From contig NZ_BSTR01000001.1 in NCBI RefSeq assembly GCF_030269645.1, positions 1 to 53,640 of the forward strand: a stretch of 53,640 nt of DNA. The letters are read 5' to 3'. This document shows, piece after piece, positions 17,300 through 27,822 of this stretch (positions within the stretch are counted from its first letter, which is position 1; each line of letters opens with the position of its first letter). This DNA comes from Actinokineospora sp. NBRC 105648 (lineage in GTDB: Bacteria > Actinomycetota > Actinomycetes > Mycobacteriales > Pseudonocardiaceae). A program made the position numbers and the translations under genes. Below the pieces are notes generated by a model. The model was not told the DNA's origin, made no database searches, and saw only the letters and a list, made by a program, of their open reading frames with translations.

Positions 17300-17370
17300 C
17301 AGCACGTCAGTGGGAGCCAAGAAAAAGCGATTCAAGAAGTTCAACCCACCTGCCTAACACCCACCAAACC

Positions 17371-17700
17371 GCAGCGTGGGGCCGACCCCGCTGGTACGCA
17401 AGTCCCGCTACGTATGCTCGATCTAGTGGACTTGCTTCGTGTGGGGGAGGAGTACCGCTAAACTTGCCGGTGGTGGGGAATGCCCTTCACCCGCCCTTTT
17501 TTCACCACCGCGGTGCTCTAGGGGCCCCGCGCGAAGTGAGTTCACTAGATCGAGCCCACGCTTGTAACTTGGGCAACGAAGACGGCAACTTCACGACGCA
17601 CCTCCTAGATCGAGCCCACGCTTGTAAGCCGGGCAACGAAAAGCAGCAAAACCCACTAGGCCGAGCCCACGATCACGACCCGCGCAACGAAGACGGCAAC
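17371..17700 (+). repeat. Family A long hairpin repeat, copy 2, with three right-end units
   Basis: The same order is seen as in copy 1: left-module hairpin, 30-base arm (17417-17446), interior hairpin, complementary arm (17525-17554), then the GCAACGAAGACGGCAAC block. All five arm differences from perfect complementarity become G.U pairs in a plus-strand RNA. The right-end block is present three times, starting near 17546, 17605 and 17655, with increasing divergence. The remaining 17701-17876 up to the phosphatase gene shows no feature other than a possible promoter. Confidence 0.8.
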
Positions 17701-17876
17701 CCCGACAGCAACCCCGGAAACCCCGAGCAAACCAGCAGCCCACTAGCACATCGCTCTGACATCTGGACGAACATCCGGACAACCGCAACCCCAGCATCCA
17801 CCCCGGACCGTCCACATGCGCGGCATTTCGACCCAGCGGTTGACGACAGCCCACTCAAGACGGTCGACTGTTCGTC

Positions 17877-18563
17877 GTGCCCGAGTACCGCCAGCCCCGC
17901 TACGCCCCGCCCCCCGGTGCCACCGAGCTGCTCCTCATCCGCCACGGTGAATCCGCGCCCGCTCGGCCGGAGGCCCCGTTCCCGCTCGTCGACGGCCAGG
18001 GTGATCCCGAACTGGCCCCCGATGGCCGCGTGCAGGCCGATCGCATCGGTGAGCGGTTGGCGGGCGAGCGCATCGACGCCATCTACGTCACCAGTCTGCG
18101 CCGCACGGCCGAGACGGCCGCGCCGTTGGCCAGGGCGCTGGGGTTGACGCCCAAGACCGAGCCCGACCTGCGTGAGGTGCACCTGGGTGAGTGGGAGGGC
18201 GGCATCTTCCGGCGCAAGGTGGCCGAGGGTGACCCCTTGGCCCTCCGGATGCGGGCCGAGCAGCGCTGGGACGTCATCCCCGGTGCCGAGACCGCCGAGG
18301 CGTTCGCCCGGCGCGTGCGCGCGGGTGTCGAGCGGCTGGCCGGGGCGCACCCGGGCGAGCGGCTGGCGGTGTTCACCCACGGTGGCGTCATCGCCCAGGT
18401 CATCGCGCACGCCAGCGGCTCGACGCCGTTCGCGTTCCTCGGGGCCGACAACGGCTCGCTCTCGCACGTCGTCGTCGACGGTGCCGCCTGGCACGTGCGC
18501 CGCTTCAACGACACCGCCCACCTCGACCAGGCGCTCTCCACGGCGGGTGCCCTGCCGACGTGA
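17877..18563 (+). CDS. Histidine phosphatase (phosphoglycerate-mutase-like) family protein
   Basis: The 228-residue protein has the family's catalytic motif LLIRHGES (phospho-accepting His23). It continues with the LRRTAETAAPLARAL segment, the EVHLGEWEGG proton-donor region and the second catalytic histidine in VFTHGGVIAQV. These enzymes transfer or remove phosphate from sugars, nucleotides or proteins; the substrate is not predictable. The GTG at 17877 lacks a Shine-Dalgarno sequence. TTGACG at 17840-17845 and GACTGT at 17866-17871 could be a promoter for a leaderless mRNA. Confidence 0.88.
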   Translation: MPEYRQPRYAPPPGATELLLIRHGESAPARPEAPFPLVDGQGDPELAPDGRVQADRIGERLAGERIDAIYVTSLRRTAETAAPLARALGLTPKTEPDLREVHLGEWEGGIFRRKVAEGDPLALRMRAEQRWDVIPGAETAEAFARRVRAGVERLAGAHPGERLAVFTHGGVIAQVIAHASGSTPFAFLGADNGSLSHVVVDGAAWHVRRFNDTAHLDQALSTAGALPT

Positions 18564-18691
18564 GCGGTCGGTGGCGACCAGTTCGCCGCCGCCCGGACTC
18601 GATCCCAGGCGGATCGCCGGTAGTACCTCGACCGCACCTCGACCAGGTGCGTTGCGCCACACGCGCGCTGCCGAGCTAAGTGACTCGCGAG

Positions 18692-18697
18692 TAGCAT
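18692..18697 (+). promoter_or_regulatory. Putative -10 box for the SRPBCC gene (leaderless)
   Basis: TAGCAT ends six bases before the ATG at 18704, with no Shine-Dalgarno sequence between. Confidence 0.5.
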
Positions 18698-18703
18698 CGC
18701 GGC

Positions 18704-19147
18704 ATGCCCGCTCGCCAGGTCTCCGACGCCCGCGTCGTCGCCGCGTCGCCCGCGACCATCTTCGCGCTGCTCAGCGACCCCGCGAAGCACCCGCTGATCG
18801 ACGGTTCCGGCACTGTCCTGGCCGCGCGGAGCACCGGTCCGCGCAAGCTGGAGCTGGGGGCGAGGTTCGGCATGGACATGAAGATGGGCGCGCCGTACAA
18901 GATCCTCAACACCGTGGTGGAGTACGAGGAGGACCGGCTGATCGCCTGGCGGCACTTCTACGGCCACCGCTGGCGCTGGCAGCTGCGCGACCTCGGCGAC
19001 GGGCGCACCGAGGTCACCGAGACCTTCGACTGGTCCACCGCGCGCATCGGGTTCCTGCTTGAGCTGGTCAAGTTCCCGGCCAAGAACCTCAAGGGCATCC
19101 GGGCCACCCTCGACCGGCTCGAGGAGATGTTCCCGGCTCGGGCTTGA
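18704..19147 (+). CDS. SRPBCC (START/polyketide cyclase-like) family protein
   Basis: The 147-residue protein fits the SRPBCC helix-grip fold. It opens with VSDARVVAASPATIFALLSDP (strand and first helix), continues with alternating strands including ILNTVVEYEEDRLIAWRHF and RTEVTETFDW, and closes with a long C-terminal helix (LKGIRATLDRLEEMFP). Members bind hydrophobic ligands in the cavity; no ligand can be assigned. There is no signal peptide. It starts from a probable leaderless mRNA and precedes the YGGT-like gene by 45 bp. Confidence 0.85.
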   Translation: MPARQVSDARVVAASPATIFALLSDPAKHPLIDGSGTVLAARSTGPRKLELGARFGMDMKMGAPYKILNTVVEYEEDRLIAWRHFYGHRWRWQLRDLGDGRTEVTETFDWSTARIGFLLELVKFPAKNLKGIRATLDRLEEMFPARA

Positions 19148-19192
19148 AATGCTCGTCAAGCGGGCGTATGGCAGCGGTGCGACGATGGACGC

Positions 19193-19660
19193 ATGACGTA
19201 TCCGGAGCAGCCCGACCCGCAGCGGACGAGGGCGTTCTCCCAGCAGGATCCGGCGTACCAGGACGACCAGTACGTCCGTCCGGCGCAGGAGGAAGTCGTC
19301 CGCGAGCGCGTGGAGGACAGCTACGCCAGCCGTCAGCGGACGATCCGCATGGTGAACACGGCCATCACGTTCATCTGCGGCCTGTTCGCGGTCGTGCTGG
19401 TCTTGCAGATCATCCTGGTCCTCGCCGACGCCAACCCCCGCAACGGGTTCGCGTCGTTCGTGGGCGGTTTCTCCTCGGGGGTCTCCCTGGGCTTCGACGG
19501 CCTGTTCACCCCCGACTCGGCCAAGGCCGCCGTGCTCTTCAACTACGGCTTCGCGGCCATCGTCTGGCTGATCATCGGTGCCGCGGTCACCTACCTCATC
19601 CGCAAGTTCGCGACGCCCGGCCCCCGCCGGGAGGTCCGCTACCGCCGCACGGTGGAGTAG
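19193..19660 (+). CDS. YGGT-family small membrane protein
   Basis: The 155-residue protein has a hydrophilic, Gln/Asp-rich cytoplasmic N-terminus (about 1-50). A first membrane helix follows (about 55-80, VNTAITFICGLFAVVLVLQI). The loop contains ADANPRNGFASFVGGFSSGV, and a second membrane helix lies near 120-143. Two helices with this spacing are typical of the YGGT family, whose role is poorly defined. Its stop is followed at once by a strong hairpin terminator that separates it from the convergent treZ. Confidence 0.8.
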   Translation: MTYPEQPDPQRTRAFSQQDPAYQDDQYVRPAQEEVVRERVEDSYASRQRTIRMVNTAITFICGLFAVVLVLQIILVLADANPRNGFASFVGGFSSGVSLGFDGLFTPDSAKAAVLFNYGFAAIVWLIIGAAVTYLIRKFATPGPRREVRYRRTVE

Positions 19661-19673
19661 CTCTCCGCTGTGG

Positions 19674-19713
19674 CAGCTCTTGGCCGTGTCCCGCACGACA
19701 CGGCCAAGAGCTG
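19674..19713. terminator. Bidirectional terminator between the YGGT gene and treZ
   Basis: Two perfect 17-base arms (19674-19690 and 19697-19713) enclose a six-base loop. It sits 13 bases after the YGGT stop and 39 bases beyond the treZ stop, so it can end both transcripts. Confidence 0.88.
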
Positions 19714-19752
19714 TTCCCGGACTACCCCGATCTACAGCCGCACAACCACTTT

Positions 19753-21474
19753 CTACAGCCGCACGACCGCGAAAGTGTCCGGCGGCAGCCGCAGGTCTTC
19801 CGAGGTCGCGGAAACACCCTCCGCGGCAAGCAGGATCGACTGCGCCAGCACCGGGATCACGGCCTCCCTGCTACCCAGGTTGACGGCCACGCGGAAAGCG
19901 CCGCGGTGCAGCAGCAACCAGCCGTCACCCTCTTCGACCAAGAACTTGTCCAGCCGCGGGTCGCTCAGCTCCGGGTGCGCGCGCCGTAGGGCGATCAGCG
20001 CGCGATAGGTGTCGAACACCGCGCGGTGGGCCGGGTCCGCCAGCTCGCCCCAGTTCAGCGTCGAGGCCAGCGCGGTCGCCGGGTCCATCGGGTCGGGCAC
20101 CTCGGCCTCGCCCCAGCCGTGCTCAGCGAACTCGCGCCGCCTGCCGGTGCGCACCGCCTCGGCCAGCGCGGGATCGGGGAACGAGGCGAAGAACTGCCAC
20201 GGCGTGCCTGCCGCCCACTCCTCACCCATGAACACCATCGGCGTGTACGGCGAGCAGAACACCAGCGCCGCCCCGCACAGCACCCGCGCGACCGGCACGG
20301 TGGCGGTCAGCCGGTCGCCGGTGGCCCGGTTGCCGATCTGGTCGTGGTTCTGCAGGTAGGCCAGGAACCGGTGCCCTGACGTGGTTCGCTTGTCGACCGG
20401 TCGCCCGTGTGAGCGCTGCCGGAACGACGACCAAGTGCCCGCGTGGAAGAACGCCGACCGCAGCGTGTGCGCGAGCCCGCCCTCGAAGTCCTTGTAGTAA
20501 CCGGAAGTCTCACCGGTGAGCGCGACGTGCAACGCGTGGTGGATGTCGTCGCACCACTGCGCGTCGAGCCCGAAGCCACCCGCCGCACGCGGCGTCACGT
20601 GCCTGGGGTCGTTGAGGTCGGACTCCGCGATCAGGGCCAGCGGCCTGCCCAGCCCGGTGGCCAGCGCGTCGACCTCGACGGCCAGTTCCTCCAGCAGCGG
20701 CAGCGCCCGGGTGTCCACCAACGCGTGCACGGCGTCGAGCCGCAGCCCGTCGACGTGGTAGTCGCGGAACCAGCCCAGCGCGTTGTCCAGCACGTATCGG
20801 CGCACCTCGTCCGAGCCTGGCCCGTCGAGGTTCAGCGTGGGACCCCAGATGTTCTTGCCCGCGAAGTACGGCCCGAACCGGTCGAGGTACGCCCCCGAGG
20901 GCCCGAGGTGGTTGTAGACCACGTCGAGCACCACGCCCAACCCGCGCGCGTGGCAGGCGTCGACGAACTGCTTGAACGCCGTCGGGCCGCCGTAGGGCTG
21001 GTGCACCGCGCCCCACAGCACACCGTCGTAGCCCCAGCCCGCCGTGCCGTCGAAAGCGTTGACCGGCAACACCTTCACCAGGTCGACACCCAGCTCCACC
21101 AGGTGGTCCAGCCGGTCGATGGCGGCGTTGAAGGTGCCTTCCTCGGTGAACGTGCCGATGTGCAGCTCGTAGAGGACGCTGCCGGGCAACGCTTTTCCGG
21201 TCCAGCCCGCGTCCGTCCACTCGAAAGCCCGGTGCTCGTAGCGCCGGGACGGCCCGTGCACACCCTCGGGCTGCCACGGCGAGCGCGGGTCGGGCAGCGG
21301 GGTCTCGTCGTCGTCGAGCAGGAAGGCGTAGTCGGTGCCCGCGCCGGTGCCGGGGACCTCGGCGTGCCACCAGCCGCGCTCGTCGACCGCCATCTCGTGG
21401 TGCGCGCCGCCGATCACCAGCCGCACCCTGGACTTCCCGGGTGCCCAGACCGAAAAGCGTTCGTCGGCGTTCAT
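19753..21474 (-). CDS. treZ: Malto-oligosyltrehalose trehalohydrolase (TreZ)
   Basis: The enzyme hydrolyses the alpha-1,4 bond next to the terminal trehalose of maltooligosyltrehalose and releases free trehalose. The 573-residue protein has an N-terminal beta domain (1-95) followed by a GH13 barrel. The barrel shows DVVYNHLGPSGAYL (region I), GLRLDAVHAL with nucleophile Asp247, LIAESDLND with acid/base Glu284, and LQNHDQIGNR (region IV). The ATG at 21474 has CGAGGAG upstream and shares bases with the treY stop (TGATG). It is the last gene of treX-treY-treZ, in the order of the pathway. Confidence 0.95.
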   Translation of the reverse strand: MNADERFSVWAPGKSRVRLVIGGAHHEMAVDERGWWHAEVPGTGAGTDYAFLLDDDETPLPDPRSPWQPEGVHGPSRRYEHRAFEWTDAGWTGKALPGSVLYELHIGTFTEEGTFNAAIDRLDHLVELGVDLVKVLPVNAFDGTAGWGYDGVLWGAVHQPYGGPTAFKQFVDACHARGLGVVLDVVYNHLGPSGAYLDRFGPYFAGKNIWGPTLNLDGPGSDEVRRYVLDNALGWFRDYHVDGLRLDAVHALVDTRALPLLEELAVEVDALATGLGRPLALIAESDLNDPRHVTPRAAGGFGLDAQWCDDIHHALHVALTGETSGYYKDFEGGLAHTLRSAFFHAGTWSSFRQRSHGRPVDKRTTSGHRFLAYLQNHDQIGNRATGDRLTATVPVARVLCGAALVFCSPYTPMVFMGEEWAAGTPWQFFASFPDPALAEAVRTGRRREFAEHGWGEAEVPDPMDPATALASTLNWGELADPAHRAVFDTYRALIALRRAHPELSDPRLDKFLVEEGDGWLLLHRGAFRVAVNLGSREAVIPVLAQSILLAAEGVSATSEDLRLPPDTFAVVRL

Positions 21475-23722
21475 CAGTCTCCTCGGAGTTCGCCTCGGAT
21501 CAGCAGCGCCACGGGGTAGTCGGCCAGCAGGTCGGCCAGGTCGCCGTCGCTCGGGCGACCGGTGAGGGCGTCCACCCAGGTGCCCTCTGGCAGGTCGAGC
21601 CGGGTGTCGGTCCAGCCGGGGAGGCCCGCGGGCAGGCGGGTGGCGACCGCGACCAGGCCGGTGCGCGCGAAGGCGACCACGTGCTCGGCGGCGGGCCCCT
21701 GGGCGTAGACCGGTTGGTAGCCGGTGAAAAGCTCGGGACGCTCCTGGCGCAGCCGCAACACGGTGCGCACGACGTGCAGCTTGGCGGCGCCGGTCTCGTC
21801 GACCGGCGGCGGCCAGCCCTCCGCCAGCTTCGCCAGCAGGCCGCGCCGCTCCGCGAAGTCGACCGGGCGGCGGTTGTCCGGGTCCACAAGGGACAGATCC
21901 CACAACTCGGTGCCCTGGTAGACGTCCGGCACACCCGGCCCGGCGAGCTGCAACAGCTTCTGCCCCAACGAGTTCGACCAGCCCGGCGCGGTGATCTTCG
22001 CGGCGAACGCGCCGACCTCGGCGAAGAGCTCCGCGTCGTCGAACAGCTCGCGCGGCCAGGCGCGCACGGCGGCCTCGAAGTCCTCGTCGTGCTCGGTCCA
22101 CGACGTGCGGACCTTGGCCTCCTTGGCGGCCTTGTCCAGGTAGTCGGCTAACCGGTCCGGACTGATCGGCCAGGCACCCAGCACTGTCTGCCAGGCCAAC
22201 AGGTTCAGCGTCGGCTCGGGCAGCCCGCGCCGCTCGGTCCACCGCCGCACCGCGTCGGCGAACTCGTCGGGGAGTTCGGCCAGCACCGCCAGTCGGGCCC
22301 GCACGTCCTCCGACCGCTTGGTGTCGTGTGTGGACAGTGTGGTCATCGCCTGGGGGTGGTGCCGCTCGCGAGCGGCCTGCGCGGCGTGGAACTCCTCGAC
22401 CCCGACGCCGAACCGGCTCGGGTCGCCGCCGACCTCGTTCAACGCCACGAACCGGGTGTAGCGGTAGAAGGTGGTGTCCTCGGTGCCCTTGGCCACGACC
22501 ATGCCGGAGGTCTGCTGCAACCGGGTGGCCAGCTCGCCGCCCGCGCGCACCTGCTGGTCGACCGCGTCGATGGCGGCATCGAGGTCGGGTGCCCGGCGCC
22601 GGACCTCCTCGACGGCGGCGACCCAGTGGTCCTCGCCCTCGGGCAGGTACGACCGGTACACCGGGAAGGCGATCATCAGCTCGGCCACCACGCGCCGGGC
22701 GTCCTCGGTGTCCACGCCGGACACCAGCGCCGCGATCCGGCGCACCTCGGCGGCCAGCGACCCGCTGGTGATCAGCCGCCTGCACTCCTCGCGCACCGCG
22801 TCGAAGTCCGTCGGCACCCCCAGGGCGGCGGCCAGTTCGGTGATCGGGCCCTCGGCCACCGAGTCGACGAACACCCCGCACACCTCGCGCAGCGCGTCGT
22901 AGCCCGTCGTCCCGGCCACCGGCCAGGACTCGGGCAGCGCCTCGCCCGGCTCCAGGATCTTCTCCACCACGATCCAGCACCCGGCCCGCTCGGCCAACCG
23001 CACGGCGTAACCACCGGGGTCGGCGAGCCCGTCCGGGTGGTCGACCCGCAGCCCCTGCACGTCGCCCTCGGCGACCCACCGCAGCACCTCGTCGTGGGTG
23101 GCGTCGAAGACCTCGGGGTCCTCGACCCGCACCCCGGCCAACGTGGTGACGTCGAAGAACCGCCGGTAGTTCAGCTCTTGGCCCGCGCGCCGCCAGTCGA
23201 TCAGCCGGTAGTGCTGCCGCTCGTGCACCTCGACCGGGTCACCCGACCCCGTTCCGGGCGCGATCGGGAACTCGTGGTCGTAGTAGCGCAACCGGTCGCC
23301 GTCGACCCGCAGTTCGGCAGTGTCCTCATCGGACCCGAGAACCGGCAGCAGCACCGGGAAGGACTCGATGTCGAAGTACTTGGCGTACCGGGACTCCGGT
23401 CCGTGCGTGAGCACGTCCCACCACCACGCGTTCGCCGCGGGGACCTCGACGGCCATGTGGTTGGGCACGATGTCCACCACCAGGTCCAGCCCGACCGCGC
23501 GCAAGCGCTTGACCAGCGCGGTGCGGCCTTCCTCGCCGCCCAGCTCGGGGTTGGCCCTGGTCGGGTCGACGACGTCGTAGCCGTGCGTGGAACCGGGTGT
23601 GGGCGTGAGGATCGGCGAGGTGTACAGCGCCCCGACACCCAGCTCCGCCAGGTAGTCGGCGATCTCGGCGGTGTCGGCGAAGCCGAACCCCGGCCGCAGC
23701 TGCACGCGGTAGGTGGAGCGCA

Positions 23723-23723
<1 letters not shown>
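21474..23723 (-). CDS. treY: Malto-oligosyltrehalose synthase (TreY)
   Basis: TreY isomerises the reducing-end alpha-1,4 linkage of maltodextrins into an alpha,alpha-1,1 bond, forming maltooligosyltrehalose. The 749-residue protein starts STYRVQLRPGFGFADTAEIA, typical of the family. It contains GYDVVDPTRANPELGG, VVDIVPNHMA, GLRVDHPDGLADP with the catalytic Asp, IVVEKIL with the catalytic Glu, and STHDTKRSEDVRAR. Length is normal for bacterial TreY. It overlaps the treX stop by one base (TGATG) and treZ in the same way, so the three enzymes are translationally coupled. It is cytoplasmic. Confidence 0.95.
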
Positions 23724-25843
<2,120 letters not shown>

Positions 25844-25943
25844 GAATCTCTCCTCGTTCACGCCCGGCCGCGGATACGGCCGCGAGGGCTGCTGGTGATC
25901 ACCACTGCTCTGTCGAACAGCCTATGGGGAGTGCCCGGGGGCG

Positions 25944-25960
25944 CGCCGCGCTGTGCGGCG
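25944..25960 (-). terminator. Weak hairpin between the kinase gene and treX
   Basis: CGCCGC (25944-25949) can pair with GCGGCG (25955-25960) around a five-base loop, 24 bases after the kinase stop on the minus strand. It may partly end kinase transcription before treX. Confidence 0.35.
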
Positions 25961-25984
25961 TGTCACCGACTCGGGGACGGTTTT

Positions 25985-27181
25985 TCAGCCCTCGAAGCGG
26001 TTTCCCCTTGGCCAGCGCCAGTGCTTGCCCCGGCGGCTGTCGCCGCTGGTCGGCTCGCGCGTCTGCGTTGCCTGCCTGGTGATGGTGACGACCTTGGTCG
26101 AGACCGCTGGGACCTCGATCACCCCGGTCGCCATCTTCACCGGCAGCGGCGCGGCCTGGGTGGGCAGCACGGAGGTGCTCACGTTCGACACCGGCGCGGT
26201 CTGGACCGGGTTGGGCTCGGCGCTGGAGGCGCCGGTGGAGAGCATCGCGGCCACCCCGCCGACCATCAGCGCGCCCGCCACCAGGCTCGCGTGCACCGCG
26301 CGCGACGTGCGCCGGACCTCGATCTTGGCCGTGGTGTCCTGCCGGGCGTGCCTGCCGGTGGCATTCGGCCCCGGCACGACGATCGGGCCGACCAGCGCGG
26401 CCGCGGCCAGCCGCTGCCCGCACTCGGTGGCACTGGGCCGCTCCTCCGGTACCCGGGTCGTCATCGCGCCGAGCGTGTCCGCCCAGATCGCGGGCAGCCA
26501 GTCGGGGATCTCCGGGTCACGGGTGAGCCTGGCCAGCGCCGCCTCCACATCGGACCCCTCGTACTCGGGGGTGCCGGTGAGGCACTCGAGCAGCACCAGC
26601 CCGAGGGAGTAGACGTCACCGGCCGGGCCGGTCAGCTCGCCGCGCACCTGCTCGGGCGCGAGGTAGGCGGCGGTGCCGACGCAGTGCCCGGTGGAGGTCA
26701 GCCGGGCCCCGCCCAGCGCCCGGGCGATGCCGAAGTCGGCCAGGTAGCAGGCGTCGTCGAGGTCGAGCAGGATGTTCGAGGGCTTGACGTCGCGGTGCAC
26801 GATGCCGCGCGAGTGCACGTAGGCCAGGATGTCGGCCAGTCGCACACCGATCCGCGCCACCTCGCCCGCGCCGAGCACCCCGCCGTCGAGCTTGGCGCGC
26901 AGGTTGCCGCCGTCGATGAGCTGCATGACCAGGTAGGGGCGGTCGTTGTCGACCGCGACGTCGAACACGCGGACCAGGCCGTGGTGGGACAGCCCGCCCA
27001 GCAGCCGGGCCTCGGACTCCAGCCGGGCGACGGTCGCGCCGTCGGCCTTCGGGTGGAACAGCTTGATCGCGACCTCGCGGCCGAGCCGGGAGTCGACGGC
27101 GCTGTAGACGTCCGCCATCCCCCCGGAACCGATCAGCTCGCCCAGCCGGTACCGGCCGTCGAGCATCGTCGGAGACCCCAT
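25985..27181 (-). CDS. Serine/threonine protein kinase, membrane-anchored (PknB-like kinase domain)
   Basis: The 398-residue protein has a Hanks-type kinase domain (about 11-265) with all key residues visible. These are glycine loop GSGGMADV (18-25), Lys40 in VAIK, HRDVKPSN (129-136), DFG (149-151) and APE (176-178). A juxtamembrane linker precedes one membrane helix near 300-318. The remaining outer part, about 80 residues, is Thr/Pro/Val-rich with a basic end and lacks PASTA repeats. The ATG at 27181 has GGGAGG six bases upstream. It lies before treXYZ on the same strand and diverges from the Asp/His-repeat gene; any functional link is inference. Confidence 0.92.
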   Translation of the reverse strand: MGSPTMLDGRYRLGELIGSGGMADVYSAVDSRLGREVAIKLFHPKADGATVARLESEARLLGGLSHHGLVRVFDVAVDNDRPYLVMQLIDGGNLRAKLDGGVLGAGEVARIGVRLADILAYVHSRGIVHRDVKPSNILLDLDDACYLADFGIARALGGARLTSTGHCVGTAAYLAPEQVRGELTGPAGDVYSLGLVLLECLTGTPEYEGSDVEAALARLTRDPEIPDWLPAIWADTLGAMTTRVPEERPSATECGQRLAAAALVGPIVVPGPNATGRHARQDTTAKIEVRRTSRAVHASLVAGALMVGGVAAMLSTGASSAEPNPVQTAPVSNVSTSVLPTQAAPLPVKMATGVIEVPAVSTKVVTITRQATQTREPTSGDSRRGKHWRWPRGNRFEG

Positions 27182-27355
27182 GCCACCTCCCTCGCGCACG
27201 CCCCGAGGGGAGATACCCGAGCCCGGATAGCGGCAAACGTGCTCCCGGATCGGGTGGAACTTGCCGGTTCGCGCGCATGGCGCAACCCGATCGGGGGTAC
27301 CAAGGCGGTGGAGCGGGTGTTCCCCCTGCCCTGACCACCACCACGAGGAGAAGCT

Positions 27356-27772
27356 ATGTCTCTCGAAGACGACGACATCCGCAGCGGGCACGGCGCGGCG
27401 GACGGCGGCGCGGGCGCGGGCCACGACGGTGGGGCTGACGGCGGCGCGGACAGCGGCGCCGGTTCCGACCACGGTGCCGCCGACGGTGGCGCGGGTGCCG
27501 ATGGTGGCGCTGACGGCGGTGCCGACGGCGGGGCCGGCCACGGCGTGGCCGACCACGGCGCCGACGGTGTGCGCGGCGGTCACGACGGTGGTGCTGACGG
27601 TGGCGCCCACGGCGTGGCCGACCACGGTGCCACTGATGGTGTGCGCGGTGGCCACGACGGTGGCGCGGACGGCGGCGCCGACACCGGTTCGGGTGCGGGC
27701 CACGGCCCGGCCGACGGTGGCGCGGGTGCCGATGGTGGTGCGGACGGCGGTGCCGACGGCGGCGCGCGCTAG
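27356..27772 (+). CDS. Asp/His/Gly/Ala repeat polypeptide, candidate modified-peptide precursor
   Basis: I do not recognise the family. The 138-residue product opens with a short acidic leader (MSLEDDDIRS) and then consists almost only of Gly, Ala, Asp (25 in total), His (10) and a few Val, Arg, Ser and Thr. It has no Cys, Lys, Asn, Gln, Phe, Tyr or Trp. Two copies of a 23-24-residue unit (62-84, 85-108; start HGVADHGA) lie between two copies of a 20-residue unit (41-60, 118-137). Copies differ at DNA level almost only at third codon positions, which supports real translation. GAGGAG lies five bases before the ATG. A JmjC oxygenase gene follows directly. Alternatives: a metal-binding or structural repeat protein. 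Confidence 0.75.
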   Translation: MSLEDDDIRSGHGAADGGAGAGHDGGADGGADSGAGSDHGAADGGAGADGGADGGADGGAGHGVADHGADGVRGGHDGGADGGAHGVADHGATDGVRGGHDGGADGGADTGSGAGHGPADGGAGADGGADGGADGGAR

Positions 27773-27791
27773 TGCACCCCGCCTCGACCTC

Positions 27792-27822
27792 GGCTGGACG
27801 GTCCGGAGTGGACCGTCCAGCC
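27792..27822 (+). promoter_or_regulatory. Hairpin between the repeat-peptide gene and the JmjC gene
   Basis: A perfect 13-bp stem (27792-27804 with 27810-27822) closes a five-base loop, 20 bases after the peptide stop codon. It could be an attenuating terminator, or, because the in-frame GTG at 27808 begins inside the loop, a structure that limits translation of the oxygenase. No T-run follows. Confidence 0.6.

Noticed and set aside
27356..27772. RTX calcium-binding repeat protein
   Set aside because: The GGADGGADGG pattern superficially resembles GGxGxDxxx nonapeptides, but the period is irregular, there is no hydrophobic position at the end of each unit, and there is no type I secretion gene.
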